NCBI RefSeq assembly: GCF_027912675.1
Contig: NZ_CP115757.1
Span: 124,001-188,000, forward strand
Length of the DNA stretch: 64,000 nucleotides
Direction of reading: 5' to 3'
Origin: Paracoccus sp. SCSIO 75233
GTDB taxonomy: Bacteria > Pseudomonadota > Alphaproteobacteria > Rhodobacterales > Rhodobacteraceae
In this document: piece after piece, positions 25,632 through 35,108 of the stretch
How positions within the stretch are numbered: position 1 is the stretch's first letter
How the letters are laid out: every line of letters begins with the position of its first letter
Notes under the pieces: generated by a model
The model's input: the letters and a program-made list of their open reading frames with translations, nothing else
Databases searched by the model: none
What the model was told of the DNA's origin: nothing
Made by a program: the position numbers and the translations under genes

Positions 25632-26393
25632 CTACAGCGTCGGCCCGGGCGTCATCAATTCTGCATCTTCCGTGCCCAGAAGCCAGACCCCGTCCCGATC
25701 CAGCCGAATGGCCGAGAGCGGGCGGCCATATCCGGCACCGCTGTCGATATTCACCCGGTTTCCGTAATGTGTCGCTTTGCGCAGCGGCGTATGACCGTGG
25801 ATGACCAAGGCACCGTGATCGGCAGTGGAGTCGTGGAACGGGTTTCTGATCCACATAAGATCAATGGGCGACTGCGCTGCCAGCGGGATACCCGGCCTGA
25901 TGCCGGCGTGGACGAACAGGAATCCGGGCTCCTGCATGTAAAGCGGTAAGCGATCCAGAAAATCCGCATGCTGCTGTGGAACGAGACGCCGCGCCCGGTC
26001 CTGAACCTCGTCAAAAGGCAGGCTCCGCGCGTCGGGAATACCGTATGAGGCGAGCGTGGTCTCCGCGCCGTGGTTCAGCTCTTCGGTCCAGAGTGGCGGG
26101 TTTGGGGGATCGCTCATCCCTTCATCCCTGAGCAGACGCGGCAGCTCGATGTCGTGATTGCCCTTCACGCTGTGCCAGTCGCGGCCAGCCGCGATCCCGT
26201 CGATCAGATATTCGATCACGCCGCGCGAATCCGGGCCGCGATCGATCAGATCGCCCAGATGGATGATCCTTGCGTCGGTGCCGCCGTCGCGTTCGATACG
26301 AAGATGCGCCTGTTGCAGTTGCTCAAGCTGGCCGTGCACATCGCCGATGGCATAAAGCCTTGGTCCGTCGGAGCTTGTCATACGCAGACCCAT
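25632..26393 (-). CDS. Calcineurin-like metallophosphoesterase
   Basis: Predicted 253 residues (249 if it starts at the second Met). The bimetal phosphatase signature is clear: GDVHGQLEQLQ, GDLIDRGPDS, GNHD and later VIHGHTPL. The PPP-type (bacterial Ser/Thr protein phosphatase or diadenosine tetraphosphatase) subgroup is likely; the substrate is unknown. No strong ribosome site is seen for either Met. The serA terminator lies just upstream, so it has its own promoter or is fed by readthrough. Confidence 0.85.
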   Translation of the reverse strand: MGLRMTSSDGPRLYAIGDVHGQLEQLQQAHLRIERDGGTDARIIHLGDLIDRGPDSRGVIEYLIDGIAAGRDWHSVKGNHDIELPRLLRDEGMSDPPNPPLWTEELNHGAETTLASYGIPDARSLPFDEVQDRARRLVPQQHADFLDRLPLYMQEPGFLFVHAGIRPGIPLAAQSPIDLMWIRNPFHDSTADHGALVIHGHTPLRKATHYGNRVNIDSGAGYGRPLSAIRLDRDGVWLLGTEDAELMTPGPTL

Positions 26394-26395
26394 TC

Positions 26396-26426
26396 AAAAA
26401 AATGCCCGGCGGATCACCCGCCGGGC
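26396..26426 (-). terminator. Intrinsic terminator of serA
   Basis: On the minus strand, GCCCGGCGG (26426 to 26418) pairs with CCGCCGGGC (26412 to 26404) around a 5-base loop and is followed by one A and seven T residues (26402-26396). It lies 28 bases past the serA stop. Confidence 0.9.
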
Positions 26427-26453
26427 CATAATCGCTGGCTCAAAGCTGCCTGC

Positions 26454-28043
26454 TCAGATTTCGAAATGCAAGGCGCGCGCCTGCAGGAATTTGCCCGTCT
26501 TTTCGAGCGCCGCCAGCGCCTCGTCCGACATTGCCTCATCCAGATACAGGATCGCGATGGCGTCTTCGCCCGAGCTGGTCCGGCCAAGCTGGAAATTGGC
26601 GATGTTCACGCCCAGATCCCCCAGCGTTGAACCAAGGGCGCCGATCACGCCGGGCACGTCCTTGTTGCGGGTATACAGCATGTGTTCGCCGATTTCGGCG
26701 TCGACATTGATGCCGCGGATCTGGATGAAGCGCGGCTTGCCGTCGCTGAACACGGTCCCGGCGATGGAGCGTTCACGCTCATCAGTCACGACCGTCACCT
26801 TGATATAGCCGTCATAAACGCCGCCTGCCTCCTGCCGGGTGGTGGCAAGCTGAATGCCGCGTTCCTTCGCGATTGCCGGGGCCGAGACCATGTTCACATC
26901 CGGGTTTGACGCCTTCATCACCCCCGAAATCACCGAAGCGTTCAGGGCGTTCAGGTTCATCTCTGCCGCGACGCCATCATAGGTGACATTGATGGATTTG
27001 ATCGGCTCGTTGGTCATCTGCCCGATGAAGCTGCCCAGATGCCCTGCCAGCTTGATCCACGGACCCATCGTCTTGGCTTCCTCGGCAGTGACGGAGGGCA
27101 TGTTGAGCGCATTGGTCACGGCACCTGTCAGCAGGTAATCCGACATCTGTTCGGCCACCTGAAGCGCGACGTTTTCCTGTGCTTCCGTGGTCGATGCGCC
27201 GAGATGGGGCGTCGCCACCACGTTCGGCAGGTTGAACAGCGGGCTGTCCGTCGCAGGTTCCGTCGCGAATACATCAAGCGCGGCACCGGCGACATGGCCC
27301 GATTTCAGCGCCTCTGCCAGAGCTTCCTCGTCCACCAGACCGCCGCGGGCTGCGTTGACGATGCGGACGCCCTTTTTGGTCTTGGCGATGTTCTCGCGCG
27401 ACAGGATATTGCGGGTCTTGTCGGTCAGCGGCACATGCATGGTGATGAAGTCGGCCTTGCCCAGCAACTCGTCCAGCTCGACCTTCTTGACGCCAAGCTG
27501 ATCCGCGCGCTCTTCCGACAGGAACGGGTCATAGGCCAGAACCTTCATCTTCAGCCCAAGCGCGCGGTCCGCGACGATGGAGCCGATATTGCCCGCACCG
27601 ATCAGGCCCAGCGTCTTGTTGAAGACCTCGACGCCCATGAAGCGGCTTTTTTCCCATTTCCCGGCATGGGTCGAGACGCTGGCCTCCGGCAATTGCCGGG
27701 CGACCGCGAACATCAGTGCAATGGCGTGTTCGGCAGTGGTGACGGAGTTGCCGAACGGCGTGTTCATCACGATCACGCCTTTCTTCGACGCCGCCGGAAT
27801 ATCGACATTGTCGACGCCGATCCCGGCGCGGCCGATGACCTTCAGATTGTTGGCATTCTGGAGCAGTTTTTCCGTGACCTTGGTGGCCGAACGGATGGCG
27901 AGACCGTCATACTGACCGATCACTTCGGCCAGTTTTTCCTTGTCCTTGCCGAGTTCGGGCATGAAATCCACGTCGATTCCACGGTCGCGGAAGATCTGGA
28001 CGGCGGTTTCCGACAGCTTGTCGGAGACGAGTACCTTGGGCAT
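26454..28043 (-). CDS. serA: D-3-phosphoglycerate dehydrogenase
   Basis: Predicted 529 residues, the long form with an intervening domain and a C-terminal ACT domain. It oxidises 3-phosphoglycerate in the first step of serine synthesis. The NAD-binding GLIGAGNIGSIVADRA, catalytic region VNAARGGLVDEEAL with Arg, Glu and His (VATPHLGASTTEAQ), and the ACT-like C-terminus (KDVPGVIGALGSTLGD) are visible. It follows serC in the same direction; the gap between them holds three REP-type hairpins. A strong terminator follows. Confidence 0.97.
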   Translation of the reverse strand: MPKVLVSDKLSETAVQIFRDRGIDVDFMPELGKDKEKLAEVIGQYDGLAIRSATKVTEKLLQNANNLKVIGRAGIGVDNVDIPAASKKGVIVMNTPFGNSVTTAEHAIALMFAVARQLPEASVSTHAGKWEKSRFMGVEVFNKTLGLIGAGNIGSIVADRALGLKMKVLAYDPFLSEERADQLGVKKVELDELLGKADFITMHVPLTDKTRNILSRENIAKTKKGVRIVNAARGGLVDEEALAEALKSGHVAGAALDVFATEPATDSPLFNLPNVVATPHLGASTTEAQENVALQVAEQMSDYLLTGAVTNALNMPSVTAEEAKTMGPWIKLAGHLGSFIGQMTNEPIKSINVTYDGVAAEMNLNALNASVISGVMKASNPDVNMVSAPAIAKERGIQLATTRQEAGGVYDGYIKVTVVTDERERSIAGTVFSDGKPRFIQIRGINVDAEIGEHMLYTRNKDVPGVIGALGSTLGDLGVNIANFQLGRTSSGEDAIAILYLDEAMSDEALAALEKTGKFLQARALHFEI

Positions 28044-28102
28044 GTGATGTTCCTTTGGGTGGGACTGCGGGGAGGCAGCCCGTATTATGTTGGTTTGGGG
28101 GT

Positions 28103-28214
28103 GGTGCGCTGAAGCGCACCCTACGGGTCAGGACGGAATTGCGAGGTAGGGTGCGCTTCAGCGCACCAAGCGGTTCGGAAAGGCTGCAAGATGCAGGGCA
28201 CGCTTCAGCGCACC
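28103..28214. repeat. REP-like hairpin cluster between serC and serA (three units)
   Basis: Unit A at 28103-28124 and unit B at 28146-28167 are perfect 22-base inverted copies of each other, each a hairpin with arms GGTGCGC and GCGCACC. Unit B begins with GTAGGGTGCGCTTCAGCGCA. Unit C (28196-28214) is a direct copy of B with two changes. The GTAG head plus hairpin is the form of REP elements mobilised by REP-associated transposases (RAYT). Confidence 0.85.
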
Positions 28215-28224
28215 GCCACACCCA

Positions 28225-29370
28225 TCACCCCTGTGCCGCAATCTCTTCGTTGAACGCCCATTCGATCCACGGCAGCAGCGCCTGCACATCGGCGGTCTCC
28301 ACGGTCGAGCCGCACCAGATGCGCAGACCGGCGGGCGCATCGCGATAAGCACCCATATCCAGCCCGACGCCTTCTTTCTCCAGCCGCTTTGCCACGGCTT
28401 TCGCGAAGGCTGCACCGTCTGCGATCCGGTCATCGGTGAATTTCAGGCAAACGCTGGTGGTCGACGCCGTCGCCGGATCCTCGGCCAGATTGGCGATCCA
28501 GTCACGATCCGCGCAGAAGTCCCAGACCGCCTGCGCATTGGTCGTCGCGCGGTCGATCAGACCCTGCCGCCCGCCGACCGACTTGGCCCATTCGAGCGCG
28601 ACAAGATAATCCTCGACGCAGAGCATGGACGGCGTGTTGATCGTCTCGCCGCGGAAAATCCCTTCGATCAGCTTGCCGCCCTTGGTCAGGCGGAAGATCT
28701 TGGGCAGAGGCCATGCGGGCGTATAGTTTTCCAGACGCTCGACCGCGCGAGGGCTGAGGATCAGCACACCATGCCCGCCTTCGCCGCCCAGCACTTTTTG
28801 CCAGGAGAACGTCACCACATCCAGCTTGTCGAAGGGCAGTTCCATCGCAAACGCGGCGGAGGTCGCGTCGCAGATGGTCAGCCCAACCCGATCCGCCGGG
28901 ATCGCATCGCCATTCGGCAGACGCACACCAGAGGTTGTTCCGTTCCAGGTGAACACCACGTCGCGGTCGAAATCGACCGTCGAGAAATCGACGATCTGCC
29001 CGTAATCGGCGGTCTGCACCTTCGCATCCAGCTTCAACTGCTTGACCACATCGGTCACCCAGCCCGCACCGAAGCTTTCCCAGGCCAGCATCTCGACCGG
29101 GCGCGCGCCCAGCAGCGACCACATCGCCATCTCGACCGCGCCGGTGTCGGAGGCGGGCACGATGCCAATCCGGTAATCCTCCGGCACGCCGAGGATTTCG
29201 CGGGTCTGTTCGATCGCCTGCGCCAGCTTCGCCTTGCCAACAGCGGCACGGTGCGAGCGGCCCAGAGGCGCGTCGGACAGCAGGTTCAAATTGTAATTGG
29301 GGATTTTGGCACAGGGGCCAGAAGAAAAGCGCGGATTAGCCGGGCGCGCAGCCGGTTGCGTATTCGCCAT
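28225..29370 (-). CDS. serC: Phosphoserine aminotransferase
   Basis: Predicted 381 residues. SerC (PLP-dependent) converts 3-phosphohydroxypyruvate to phosphoserine. The family-typical blocks are [52 protein letters not shown], and the PLP-lysine region [21 protein letters not shown]. It belongs to the alphaproteobacterial long SerC type. It is first in serC-serA; the 5' leader carries a candidate serC RNA element, so expression is probably controlled at that structure. Confidence 0.96.
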   Translation of the reverse strand: MANTQPAARPANPRFSSGPCAKIPNYNLNLLSDAPLGRSHRAAVGKAKLAQAIEQTREILGVPEDYRIGIVPASDTGAVEMAMWSLLGARPVEMLAWESFGAGWVTDVVKQLKLDAKVQTADYGQIVDFSTVDFDRDVVFTWNGTTSGVRLPNGDAIPADRVGLTICDATSAAFAMELPFDKLDVVTFSWQKVLGGEGGHGVLILSPRAVERLENYTPAWPLPKIFRLTKGGKLIEGIFRGETINTPSMLCVEDYLVALEWAKSVGGRQGLIDRATTNAQAVWDFCADRDWIANLAEDPATASTTSVCLKFTDDRIADGAAFAKAVAKRLEKEGVGLDMGAYRDAPAGLRIWCGSTVETADVQALLPWIEWAFNEEIAAQG

Positions 29371-29429
29371 AACGTTACCCTTTCAGGCAAAAGCCCCTCG
29401 TTGGGGAGGGGTGTCCCGCCTCGGGACAT
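29371..29429 (-). ncRNA. serC RNA motif, candidate cis-regulatory leader
   Basis: Read on the minus strand, the leader has two hairpins: TGTCCCG-AGG-CGGGACA (29428-29412) and CCCCTC-CCCAAC-GAGGGG (29411-29394). Then comes CTTTTGCCTGAAAGGGTAAC, ending at the serC ATG. A conserved serC RNA element upstream of serC is described for alphaproteobacteria; the layout and position fit, but I could not run a covariance model. A weak promoter (TTGCAG, 17 bases, TATGTC) lies just upstream. Confidence 0.7.
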
Positions 29430-29494
29430 ACGCAAACCCCGTGGATACTGCAACAGGAAACTTGACCGTTATGTCGCCGCCGTATCAGGCTGGG

Positions 29495-31294
29495 TTACTC
29501 AGCGGCTCGGGCGCTGTCGTGACCTGCTGTGAACTGAAGCCTTGCGAGGCGGGCGTAAAGGCCGCCTTGTGCCACCAGTTCCTCGTGATTGCCCTGTGCG
29601 ACGATCCGGCCGCTCTCGAAAACAATGATGCGGTCGGCGCTTTTGACGGTGGCCAGCCGGTGCGCGACGATGATCGTGGTGCGCCCCTCGGCCAGCTTCT
29701 CGACCGCCTTCTGAACAGCATATTCAGATTCGGCGTCGAGCGCCGATGTCGCCTCATCCAGCAACAGCACCGGGGCGTCGCGCAGAACGGCGCGGGCGAT
29801 GGCGATGCGTTGTTTCTGCCCGCCTGACAGCATCAGCCCGCGTTCGCCCAGTTGCGTGTCGTAACCCTGCGGAAGGGCGGAGAGGAAATCATGCGCATTG
29901 GCGGCACGCGCCGCGGCCTCGATCTCCGTGTCGCTGGCATCGGGGCGACCGAAGCGGATATTCTCGCGGGCCGAAGTTGCAAAGATCACCGGGTCTTGCG
30001 GAACAAGCGCCATCGCCTCGCGGAAATCGACTCGTGCCATGTCGCGCAGATCGATGCCGTCCAGCGTCACCCGGCCCTGCAGCGGGTCCCAGAAGCGCTG
30101 GATCAGCTGGATCACCGTCGTCTTGCCAGCGCCCGACGGGCCGACAAGTGCAACCGTCTCTCCCGGCTGGATCGTCAGGTCGAGATCGATCAGCGCCGCG
30201 CCATCCGGGCGGGAGGGATAGGCGAAGCTGACCCCGTCAAAGCCGATTTCCCCGCGAACCGGGCGGGGCAGCGGGGAGGGGGCTGCGGGATCGGCGATGC
30301 TGTCGTCAGAGGCCAGCAACTCCGCCAGCCGCTCGGTGGCGCCTGCGGCACGCTGAAGCTCGCCCCAGATCTCGGACAGGGCGCCGACGGAACCCGCGAC
30401 CAGCACGGCATATATGACGAACTGCACCAGTTCACCGACGCTCATCAGCCCGGCCTGCACATCGCGCGCGCCGATCCACAGAACGCCGATGATGCCTGCG
30501 CAGATCAGGAAGATCACGATCACTGTCAACGCGGCACGGGTTGCGATGCGGCGGCGTGCCGACAAGAAGCTCTCCTCCGTCACGCGCGCGAACTCGGCCC
30601 GCGTCGCGGTCTCGTGGGTGTAGGCCTGCACGGTCTGCGCCGCTTGCAGCGCTTCGGAGGCGGAGCCGGACGATGCCGCGATCCAGTCCTGGTTCTCCCG
30701 CGCCAGAACGCGGAGCCTGCGGCCCAGCCCGATGATGGGGATCAGGATCACCGGCACCAGCAGCAGGACCAGGCCGGTCAGCTTGGGCGAGGTCAGGAAC
30801 AACATCACCAGCCCGCCGATCATCAGCAGCACATTGCGCAGCGCGACCGAGACGGAGGAGCCGACGACCGACTGAATGACCGTTGTATCCGTGGTGATCC
30901 GGCTGAGGATTTCGCCGGTGATGACCCGCTCGAAAAACGCGGGCGACAGGCCGATCACGCGTGAGAATACGGCTTTGCGAATATCCGCGACAACGCGTTC
31001 GCCCAGCCGGGTGACGAGGTAATATCGCAGCCCGGTGCCGAATGCGAGGCCGATGACGATCATCAATGCCGCCCCGAAATATTCGTCCAGAAGCGCCGAT
31101 CCGACGTCGAAGCCGTCGACCACACGGCGGACAGCAAGCGGCAGGATCAGGCTGATCGTGGCCGTGGCGACAAGCGCGGCGAGGGCGGCAATGGCCATGC
31201 CCCGATAGGGCCGGATGAAGGGCCATAGCGCGGATAAGGCGCTGACGCGACGGCTGGAAGGGCGATCATCCTGAATGCTGGGTGCGCGTGCCAT
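29495..31294 (-). CDS. ABC exporter, fused permease and ATPase (MsbA/multidrug type)
   Basis: Predicted 599 residues, the half-size exporter length. An N-terminal six-helix membrane domain (about 20-310) is followed by one ATPase domain (about 345-590) with Walker A VGPSGAGKTTVI, signature MLSGGQKQRI, Walker B LLLDEATSAL and the H-loop IIVAHRLA. It probably works as a homodimer. Substrate is unknown; lipid A, peptides and drugs are all possible. It sits upstream of serC on the same strand with a 124-base gap that holds the serC leader. Confidence 0.93.
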   Translation of the reverse strand: MARAPSIQDDRPSSRRVSALSALWPFIRPYRGMAIAALAALVATATISLILPLAVRRVVDGFDVGSALLDEYFGAALMIVIGLAFGTGLRYYLVTRLGERVVADIRKAVFSRVIGLSPAFFERVITGEILSRITTDTTVIQSVVGSSVSVALRNVLLMIGGLVMLFLTSPKLTGLVLLLVPVILIPIIGLGRRLRVLARENQDWIAASSGSASEALQAAQTVQAYTHETATRAEFARVTEESFLSARRRIATRAALTVIVIFLICAGIIGVLWIGARDVQAGLMSVGELVQFVIYAVLVAGSVGALSEIWGELQRAAGATERLAELLASDDSIADPAAPSPLPRPVRGEIGFDGVSFAYPSRPDGAALIDLDLTIQPGETVALVGPSGAGKTTVIQLIQRFWDPLQGRVTLDGIDLRDMARVDFREAMALVPQDPVIFATSARENIRFGRPDASDTEIEAAARAANAHDFLSALPQGYDTQLGERGLMLSGGQKQRIAIARAVLRDAPVLLLDEATSALDAESEYAVQKAVEKLAEGRTTIIVAHRLATVKSADRIIVFESGRIVAQGNHEELVAQGGLYARLARLQFTAGHDSARAAE

Positions 31295-31351
31295 GCCTGC
31301 CTCTTATTGCGTTTGCCCCGGTTTAGGCGTCAGGGGCGGGGGCGGCAACAC

Positions 31352-31999
31352 TCAAAGCTTGATTTCGCCCGATGACAAAGCGTCACGCAGCGCGTCCACG
31401 GCTTCGGCCAGACGTTCATCGACGATATGCAGATAGCGTTTCCAATCGTCGATATGCGATAATTCTTCGGCACCGTCCGAGATACCGCGAAGGGCGATCA
31501 GCGGCAGGCCGAATTGCTGACAGGCACGCAGCACGGCGAAACTCTCCATATCGACCATATCCTCGGGGATGGCCCCGTAGGCATCGCCGGACACGACATT
31601 CGCCCCGGTCGACAGGCTGACCGCCGGAATGCCCGGGATATGCAGGTCGAGTGGCAGCGTCGCGGGCTGGCCGAGCAGCGGGGTCACGCCTTTCTCAAAC
31701 CCCAGAGGTGAGGCGTCGATATCGCGCCAACTGACTGACCGGGCCTGATAGACGGCACCCTGCTCAAGCCGCGCCGATCCGGCGGAGCCGAGCGAGACGA
31801 CAAATGCAGGCAGCGCCCCCTTGCGTTCCAGCCGTGTCAGGGCCACGCCCATTGCCAAAGCCGCCTCGATCGGGCCAATGCCGGTCATCAGGGGGGTGAT
31901 CCGTTCGCGCAGTGCCTTGCCGTATTCCGCCTCCGCCGCCATCACGAACAGGACCGGGACGCCGGATATTTCGGTCAGCGGCGGCAGATCGTCAGTCAT
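31352..31999 (-). CDS. 5'-Methylthioadenosine/S-adenosylhomocysteine nucleosidase-type protein
   Basis: Predicted 215 residues, about the MtnN/nucleoside phosphorylase family size. The VPVLFVMAAEAEYG start, GIGPIEAALAMGVAL, SLGSAGS and the ribose-binding VDMESFAVL plus ISDGAEE (catalytic Asp region) match. Such enzymes split MTA or SAH to adenine and a thioribose or homocysteine product. It could also be a related futalosine or purine nucleosidase. metH and metG lie farther along and use the same methionine cycle, but they are not in its operon. Confidence 0.85.
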   Translation of the reverse strand: MTDDLPPLTEISGVPVLFVMAAEAEYGKALRERITPLMTGIGPIEAALAMGVALTRLERKGALPAFVVSLGSAGSARLEQGAVYQARSVSWRDIDASPLGFEKGVTPLLGQPATLPLDLHIPGIPAVSLSTGANVVSGDAYGAIPEDMVDMESFAVLRACQQFGLPLIALRGISDGAEELSHIDDWKRYLHIVDERLAEAVDALRDALSSGEIKL

Positions 32000-32021
32000 G
32001 CTGTTTCCCCCGGGCGGGTGC

Positions 32022-32107
<86 letters not shown>

Positions 32108-32207
32108 AACCGTCTGGGAAGGCGTCATAAAGCGCTTCCCGAGCCCGGCGACACTATCATGACCCTCCGCTGGTGCAAGTCGGAAGGCGGGTGCCGGGGG
32201 CGCGTTT

Positions 32208-32990
32208 TCAGCCGTCTGCAAACGGGTCGGGATCATAGCCGACGCCGGTCAGGCTGAGCCCCTGAGGCGGGCAGACCGGGCCGCAGGAAGCACGGTTGCG
32301 GGCTTCAAGCGCATCCCTGACCTGATCGGGATGCCACGATCCCGCGCCGACCCGTTCGAGTGTGCCGACGATGCTGCGGACCTGATTATGCAGAAAGCTG
32401 CGGGCGCGCAGATGGAACCGGATTTCCTGCCCGGCGGGGTAGGGGTGTTCCTCGATGGTGATTTCGTCGAGCGTTTTGACCGGGGATTTCGCCTGACACA
32501 TGGTGCTGCGGAAGGTGGTGAAATCATGCTGCCCTATCAGGTGGCGCGCGCCGTCCCGCATCGCCTGCACATCCAGCGGGCGCAGAACCTGCCAGACCTG
32601 ACCGCGATCCGCCACCACAGGGGCGCGGCGCGCAATCAGCCGGAACGTGTAGCGGCGTTCGCGGGCGGAGAACCGGGCGTGGAAAACTTCCCCGACCTCT
32701 GCTGTTGCCGTGATGGCGACCGGGGCGGGCTTCAGGTGCCAGTTCAGCGCCTCTGACAGACGAAAACTGTCCCATTCCCGAACCAGATCGGCATGACATA
32801 CCTGTCCAGTTGCGTGAACCCCGGTATCCGTGCGCCCCGCTGCGGCAATCCGCGCGCCATCGGCAAAACCGGGATCGAGCCGCGCCAGTGCTGCCTCTAT
32901 CGTGCCCTGCACGCTCGGCTGATCGGCCTGTGCCTGCCAGCCCGCGAAAGGCGCGCCGTCATATTCGACACGAAAAGCGTAGCGCGGCAT
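32208..32990 (-). CDS. truA: tRNA pseudouridine(38-40) synthase TruA
   Basis: Predicted 260 residues. TruA isomerises uridines 38-40 in the anticodon stem-loop. Signature [12 protein letters not shown] and the catalytic Asp in [15 protein letters not shown] are seen, plus [16 protein letters not shown] block [17 protein letters not shown]. It overlaps the XpaC-like gene upstream by one base (TGATG). The gap to the tRNA-Leu is about 100 bases with no feature I recognise. Confidence 0.96.
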   Translation of the reverse strand: MPRYAFRVEYDGAPFAGWQAQADQPSVQGTIEAALARLDPGFADGARIAAAGRTDTGVHATGQVCHADLVREWDSFRLSEALNWHLKPAPVAITATAEVGEVFHARFSARERRYTFRLIARRAPVVADRGQVWQVLRPLDVQAMRDGARHLIGQHDFTTFRSTMCQAKSPVKTLDEITIEEHPYPAGQEIRFHLRARSFLHNQVRSIVGTLERVGAGSWHPDQVRDALEARNRASCGPVCPPQGLSLTGVGYDPDPFADG

Positions 32991-33958
32991 CAGTCCTGCT
33001 TGCGTCCCGCCTTGACGGTTTCGCGGATCAGGCTGGTCAGATCCTGCCCCCGGCGATCCTCAAGCGCGGCAGGACGCTCAGCAGCGGGTTCCCGAGGCTT
33101 CACGCCTTCGCGGGCAAGCCGGTCGCGCAGGACCTCCATCTCGACATCGAAATCGCTGCGACCGCCCTCGATCAAAGAGCGGGTGCGGGCGGCGAAATTG
33201 CCCTCAAGATCAGTGAGCAGCGCTTCGTAATCCGCCCGCGCCGACTGGTCTTTGGTCTGCGCATAGAGATCGGCAAATTTCGCCGTCGCATCGCGCGCGC
33301 CCATCAGGTAGACGCCCAGATAGCGGCGCGCGGCAGTCAGATCGCCGGGATCCTCCTCCACCCGCCGGAACAATTCGCGGGCGGTTTCGATAAAGACCTG
33401 CACCCGTGCCTCCAGCCTGTTGTCGCCGGCGCGGCGGATCGCGTCCTGCATGCCTTCCAGATATTCCTCGCCCTCGGCCACGATCCGGGCCACGCGGTCC
33501 TGTTGGAATGGGTCAATCCCTTCCATGCCCTTGTCGCGCATCGGGTCCGGGCCGAAGGCCAGATAGTGCAGCGCAACGGCGGCAACCCCGATCAGCGCGG
33601 CCCCGGCGAAGGCCCCCGGTTCCCAGGCCCCGACCGCGAGACCCAGCCCGGTCAGGATGCCCCCGAACAGCTTGCGCGGCAGTGACGGGCGGCGTGCGAC
33701 GCGACGCGCGTCGTAAGCGGCCTCGGCCTTCAGCCCTTCGCGCGTCATGTAAGACCCGAGTGCCACGATGCCGAACCCCGCGAGATTGGTCACGAGCCCG
33801 AACGGGTCCTGCCAGAACGCGCCGATCAGAAACGGGATGGCGGCAATCGTGATCCACTTGACCCGCGATTCCAGCGGATGAACCGGCGCCCCTTTCGGTT
33901 GTGGAATATCCGGATCCTGCGCACCGGGCGAAAAGCGCCCGCCAAATCGTTTCGCCAT
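32990..33958 (-). CDS. XpaC-like (5-bromo-4-chloroindolyl phosphate hydrolysis family) membrane protein
   Basis: Predicted 322 residues. After a polar start come two or three pairs of hydrophobic segments ([55 protein letters not shown]), then a long charged helical region (about 150-300) with many Glu/Arg/Asp. This pattern suits the XpaC family, whose function is unsettled despite the name. A common partner, TelA/toxic-anion resistance, is not adjacent. It lies 10 bases after the small peptide gene at 33969 and is 1-base coupled to truA. The start at 33958 follows AAGGGGAG. Confidence 0.7.
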   Translation of the reverse strand: MAKRFGGRFSPGAQDPDIPQPKGAPVHPLESRVKWITIAAIPFLIGAFWQDPFGLVTNLAGFGIVALGSYMTREGLKAEAAYDARRVARRPSLPRKLFGGILTGLGLAVGAWEPGAFAGAALIGVAAVALHYLAFGPDPMRDKGMEGIDPFQQDRVARIVAEGEEYLEGMQDAIRRAGDNRLEARVQVFIETARELFRRVEEDPGDLTAARRYLGVYLMGARDATAKFADLYAQTKDQSARADYEALLTDLEGNFAARTRSLIEGGRSDFDVEMEVLRDRLAREGVKPREPAAERPAALEDRRGQDLTSLIRETVKAGRKQD

Positions 33959-33968
33959 GATGCTCCCC

Positions 33969-34049
33969 TTACGCGCCAGCCAGCGACGCATAAAGCGTCA
34001 GCAGGACGAGCAGATAGAATGACAGCCTCTGGGTCGCCTTCCGGGACAT
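33969..34049 (-). CDS. 26-residue single-helix membrane peptide
   Basis: The frame encodes MSRKATQRLSFYLLVLLTLYASLAGA, given here as MSRKATQRLS plus FYLLVLLTLYASLAGA. It has a basic N-terminus followed by one hydrophobic helix, with no cleavage-site logic beyond the end. GGAG sits 7 bases before the ATG. The stop (TAA) is followed after 10 bases by the XpaC-like start, whose ribosome site (AAGGGGAG) overlaps the stop. It could be a true small membrane protein or a leader peptide coupling translation to the XpaC gene. No homologue is known to me. Confidence 0.55.
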   Translation of the reverse strand: MSRKATQRLSFYLLVLLTLYASLAGA

Positions 34050-34114
34050 TGCTTTCTCCGTTTGCGGGTTAACGAACAGATGGGCCGGGCGTGCCGCGAT
34101 TGCAAGCAAATGGC

Positions 34115-35035
34115 TCAGTAACTGCGGGTGCGGCGGTCGAACACCTTCTGCCCCATCATGGAGCCGACAAGGTCCACCATCAGCTTTGCGGTCCTTCCGC
34201 GTTCGTCGAGAAACGGGTTCAGCTCCACCAGATCGAGCGAGGTGACGAGGCCGGATTCGTGAAGCATCTCGCAGACCAGATGCGCCTCGCGGAAGGTCGC
34301 GCCGCCGGGGACCGTGGTGCCGACCGCAGGTGCGATTGCCGGGTCGAGGAAATCCACGTCGAGCGAGACATGCAGCAACCCGTTCTCCGCCTCGACCCGC
34401 GACAGAAACTCCTTCAGCGGCGCGACAATGCCCTGTTCGTCGAGGACGCGCATGTCGTTCACGGTGATCTCGGTTTCCTGCAGCGCTGCGTGTTCCGCCG
34501 GATCGACGCTGCGAATGCCGAACATGCAGATATTCTCACCGGGGATCGGGACGGGGAAATCCGGGAAGGGCGCAAAACCGGGGCGACCGGCGGCGTAGGC
34601 CATCGGTGTGCCGTGCAGATTGCCGGATGTCGTCGTCTCCGGGGTGTGGAAATCGCTATGCGCGTCCAGCCAGATCACGAAAAGCGGGCGGTTTTTTGCC
34701 GCAGCATGTTCCGCGACCCCGGCGAGCGTACCGAGCGCCAGCGAATGATCCCCGCCCATGAAGATCGGCATCCCGTCCCGCATCGCCCCGGTGGCCGCCT
34801 CGCGCAGCGCATTGGTCCAGCCAATGACCTCCGGCAGGTGATGTACCGCCGCGTTCGGGTGCGTCTGCCCGCCGGAGGAGGCGGGTGTCACGTCTCCGCG
34901 ATCCTCGACCGTGTGGCCCAGCGTTTCCAGCAAAGCGCCCAGCCCGGCCACGCGGTAAGCCGCCGGTCCCATCAGGCAACCCGGCCTGCGCTGCCCTTCA
35001 TCGACCGGCGCGCCGATCAGTATGCAATTGGTCAT
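34115..35035 (-). CDS. rocF: Arginase
   Basis: Predicted 306 residues. It hydrolyses arginine to ornithine and urea with a bimanganese centre. Metal-binding motifs GGDHSLALG, DAHSDFHTPETTTSGNLHG and SLDVDFLDP are all present, and the TTVPGGATFREAH loop fits arginase better than agmatinase. It stands alone, with its own start ATG at 35035. It would give the organism arginine catabolism alongside ArgJ-based arginine synthesis in the same window. Confidence 0.93.
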   Translation of the reverse strand: MTNCILIGAPVDEGQRRPGCLMGPAAYRVAGLGALLETLGHTVEDRGDVTPASSGGQTHPNAAVHHLPEVIGWTNALREAATGAMRDGMPIFMGGDHSLALGTLAGVAEHAAAKNRPLFVIWLDAHSDFHTPETTTSGNLHGTPMAYAAGRPGFAPFPDFPVPIPGENICMFGIRSVDPAEHAALQETEITVNDMRVLDEQGIVAPLKEFLSRVEAENGLLHVSLDVDFLDPAIAPAVGTTVPGGATFREAHLVCEMLHESGLVTSLDLVELNPFLDERGRTAKLMVDLVGSMMGQKVFDRRTRSY

Positions 35036-35108
35036 ATTTTGTCCCCGTCAGGTTTTGCGCGAGGATAGGGCACAGCGCCCATGCGTGCCACCCTTTGACA
35101 GGCTGCGA

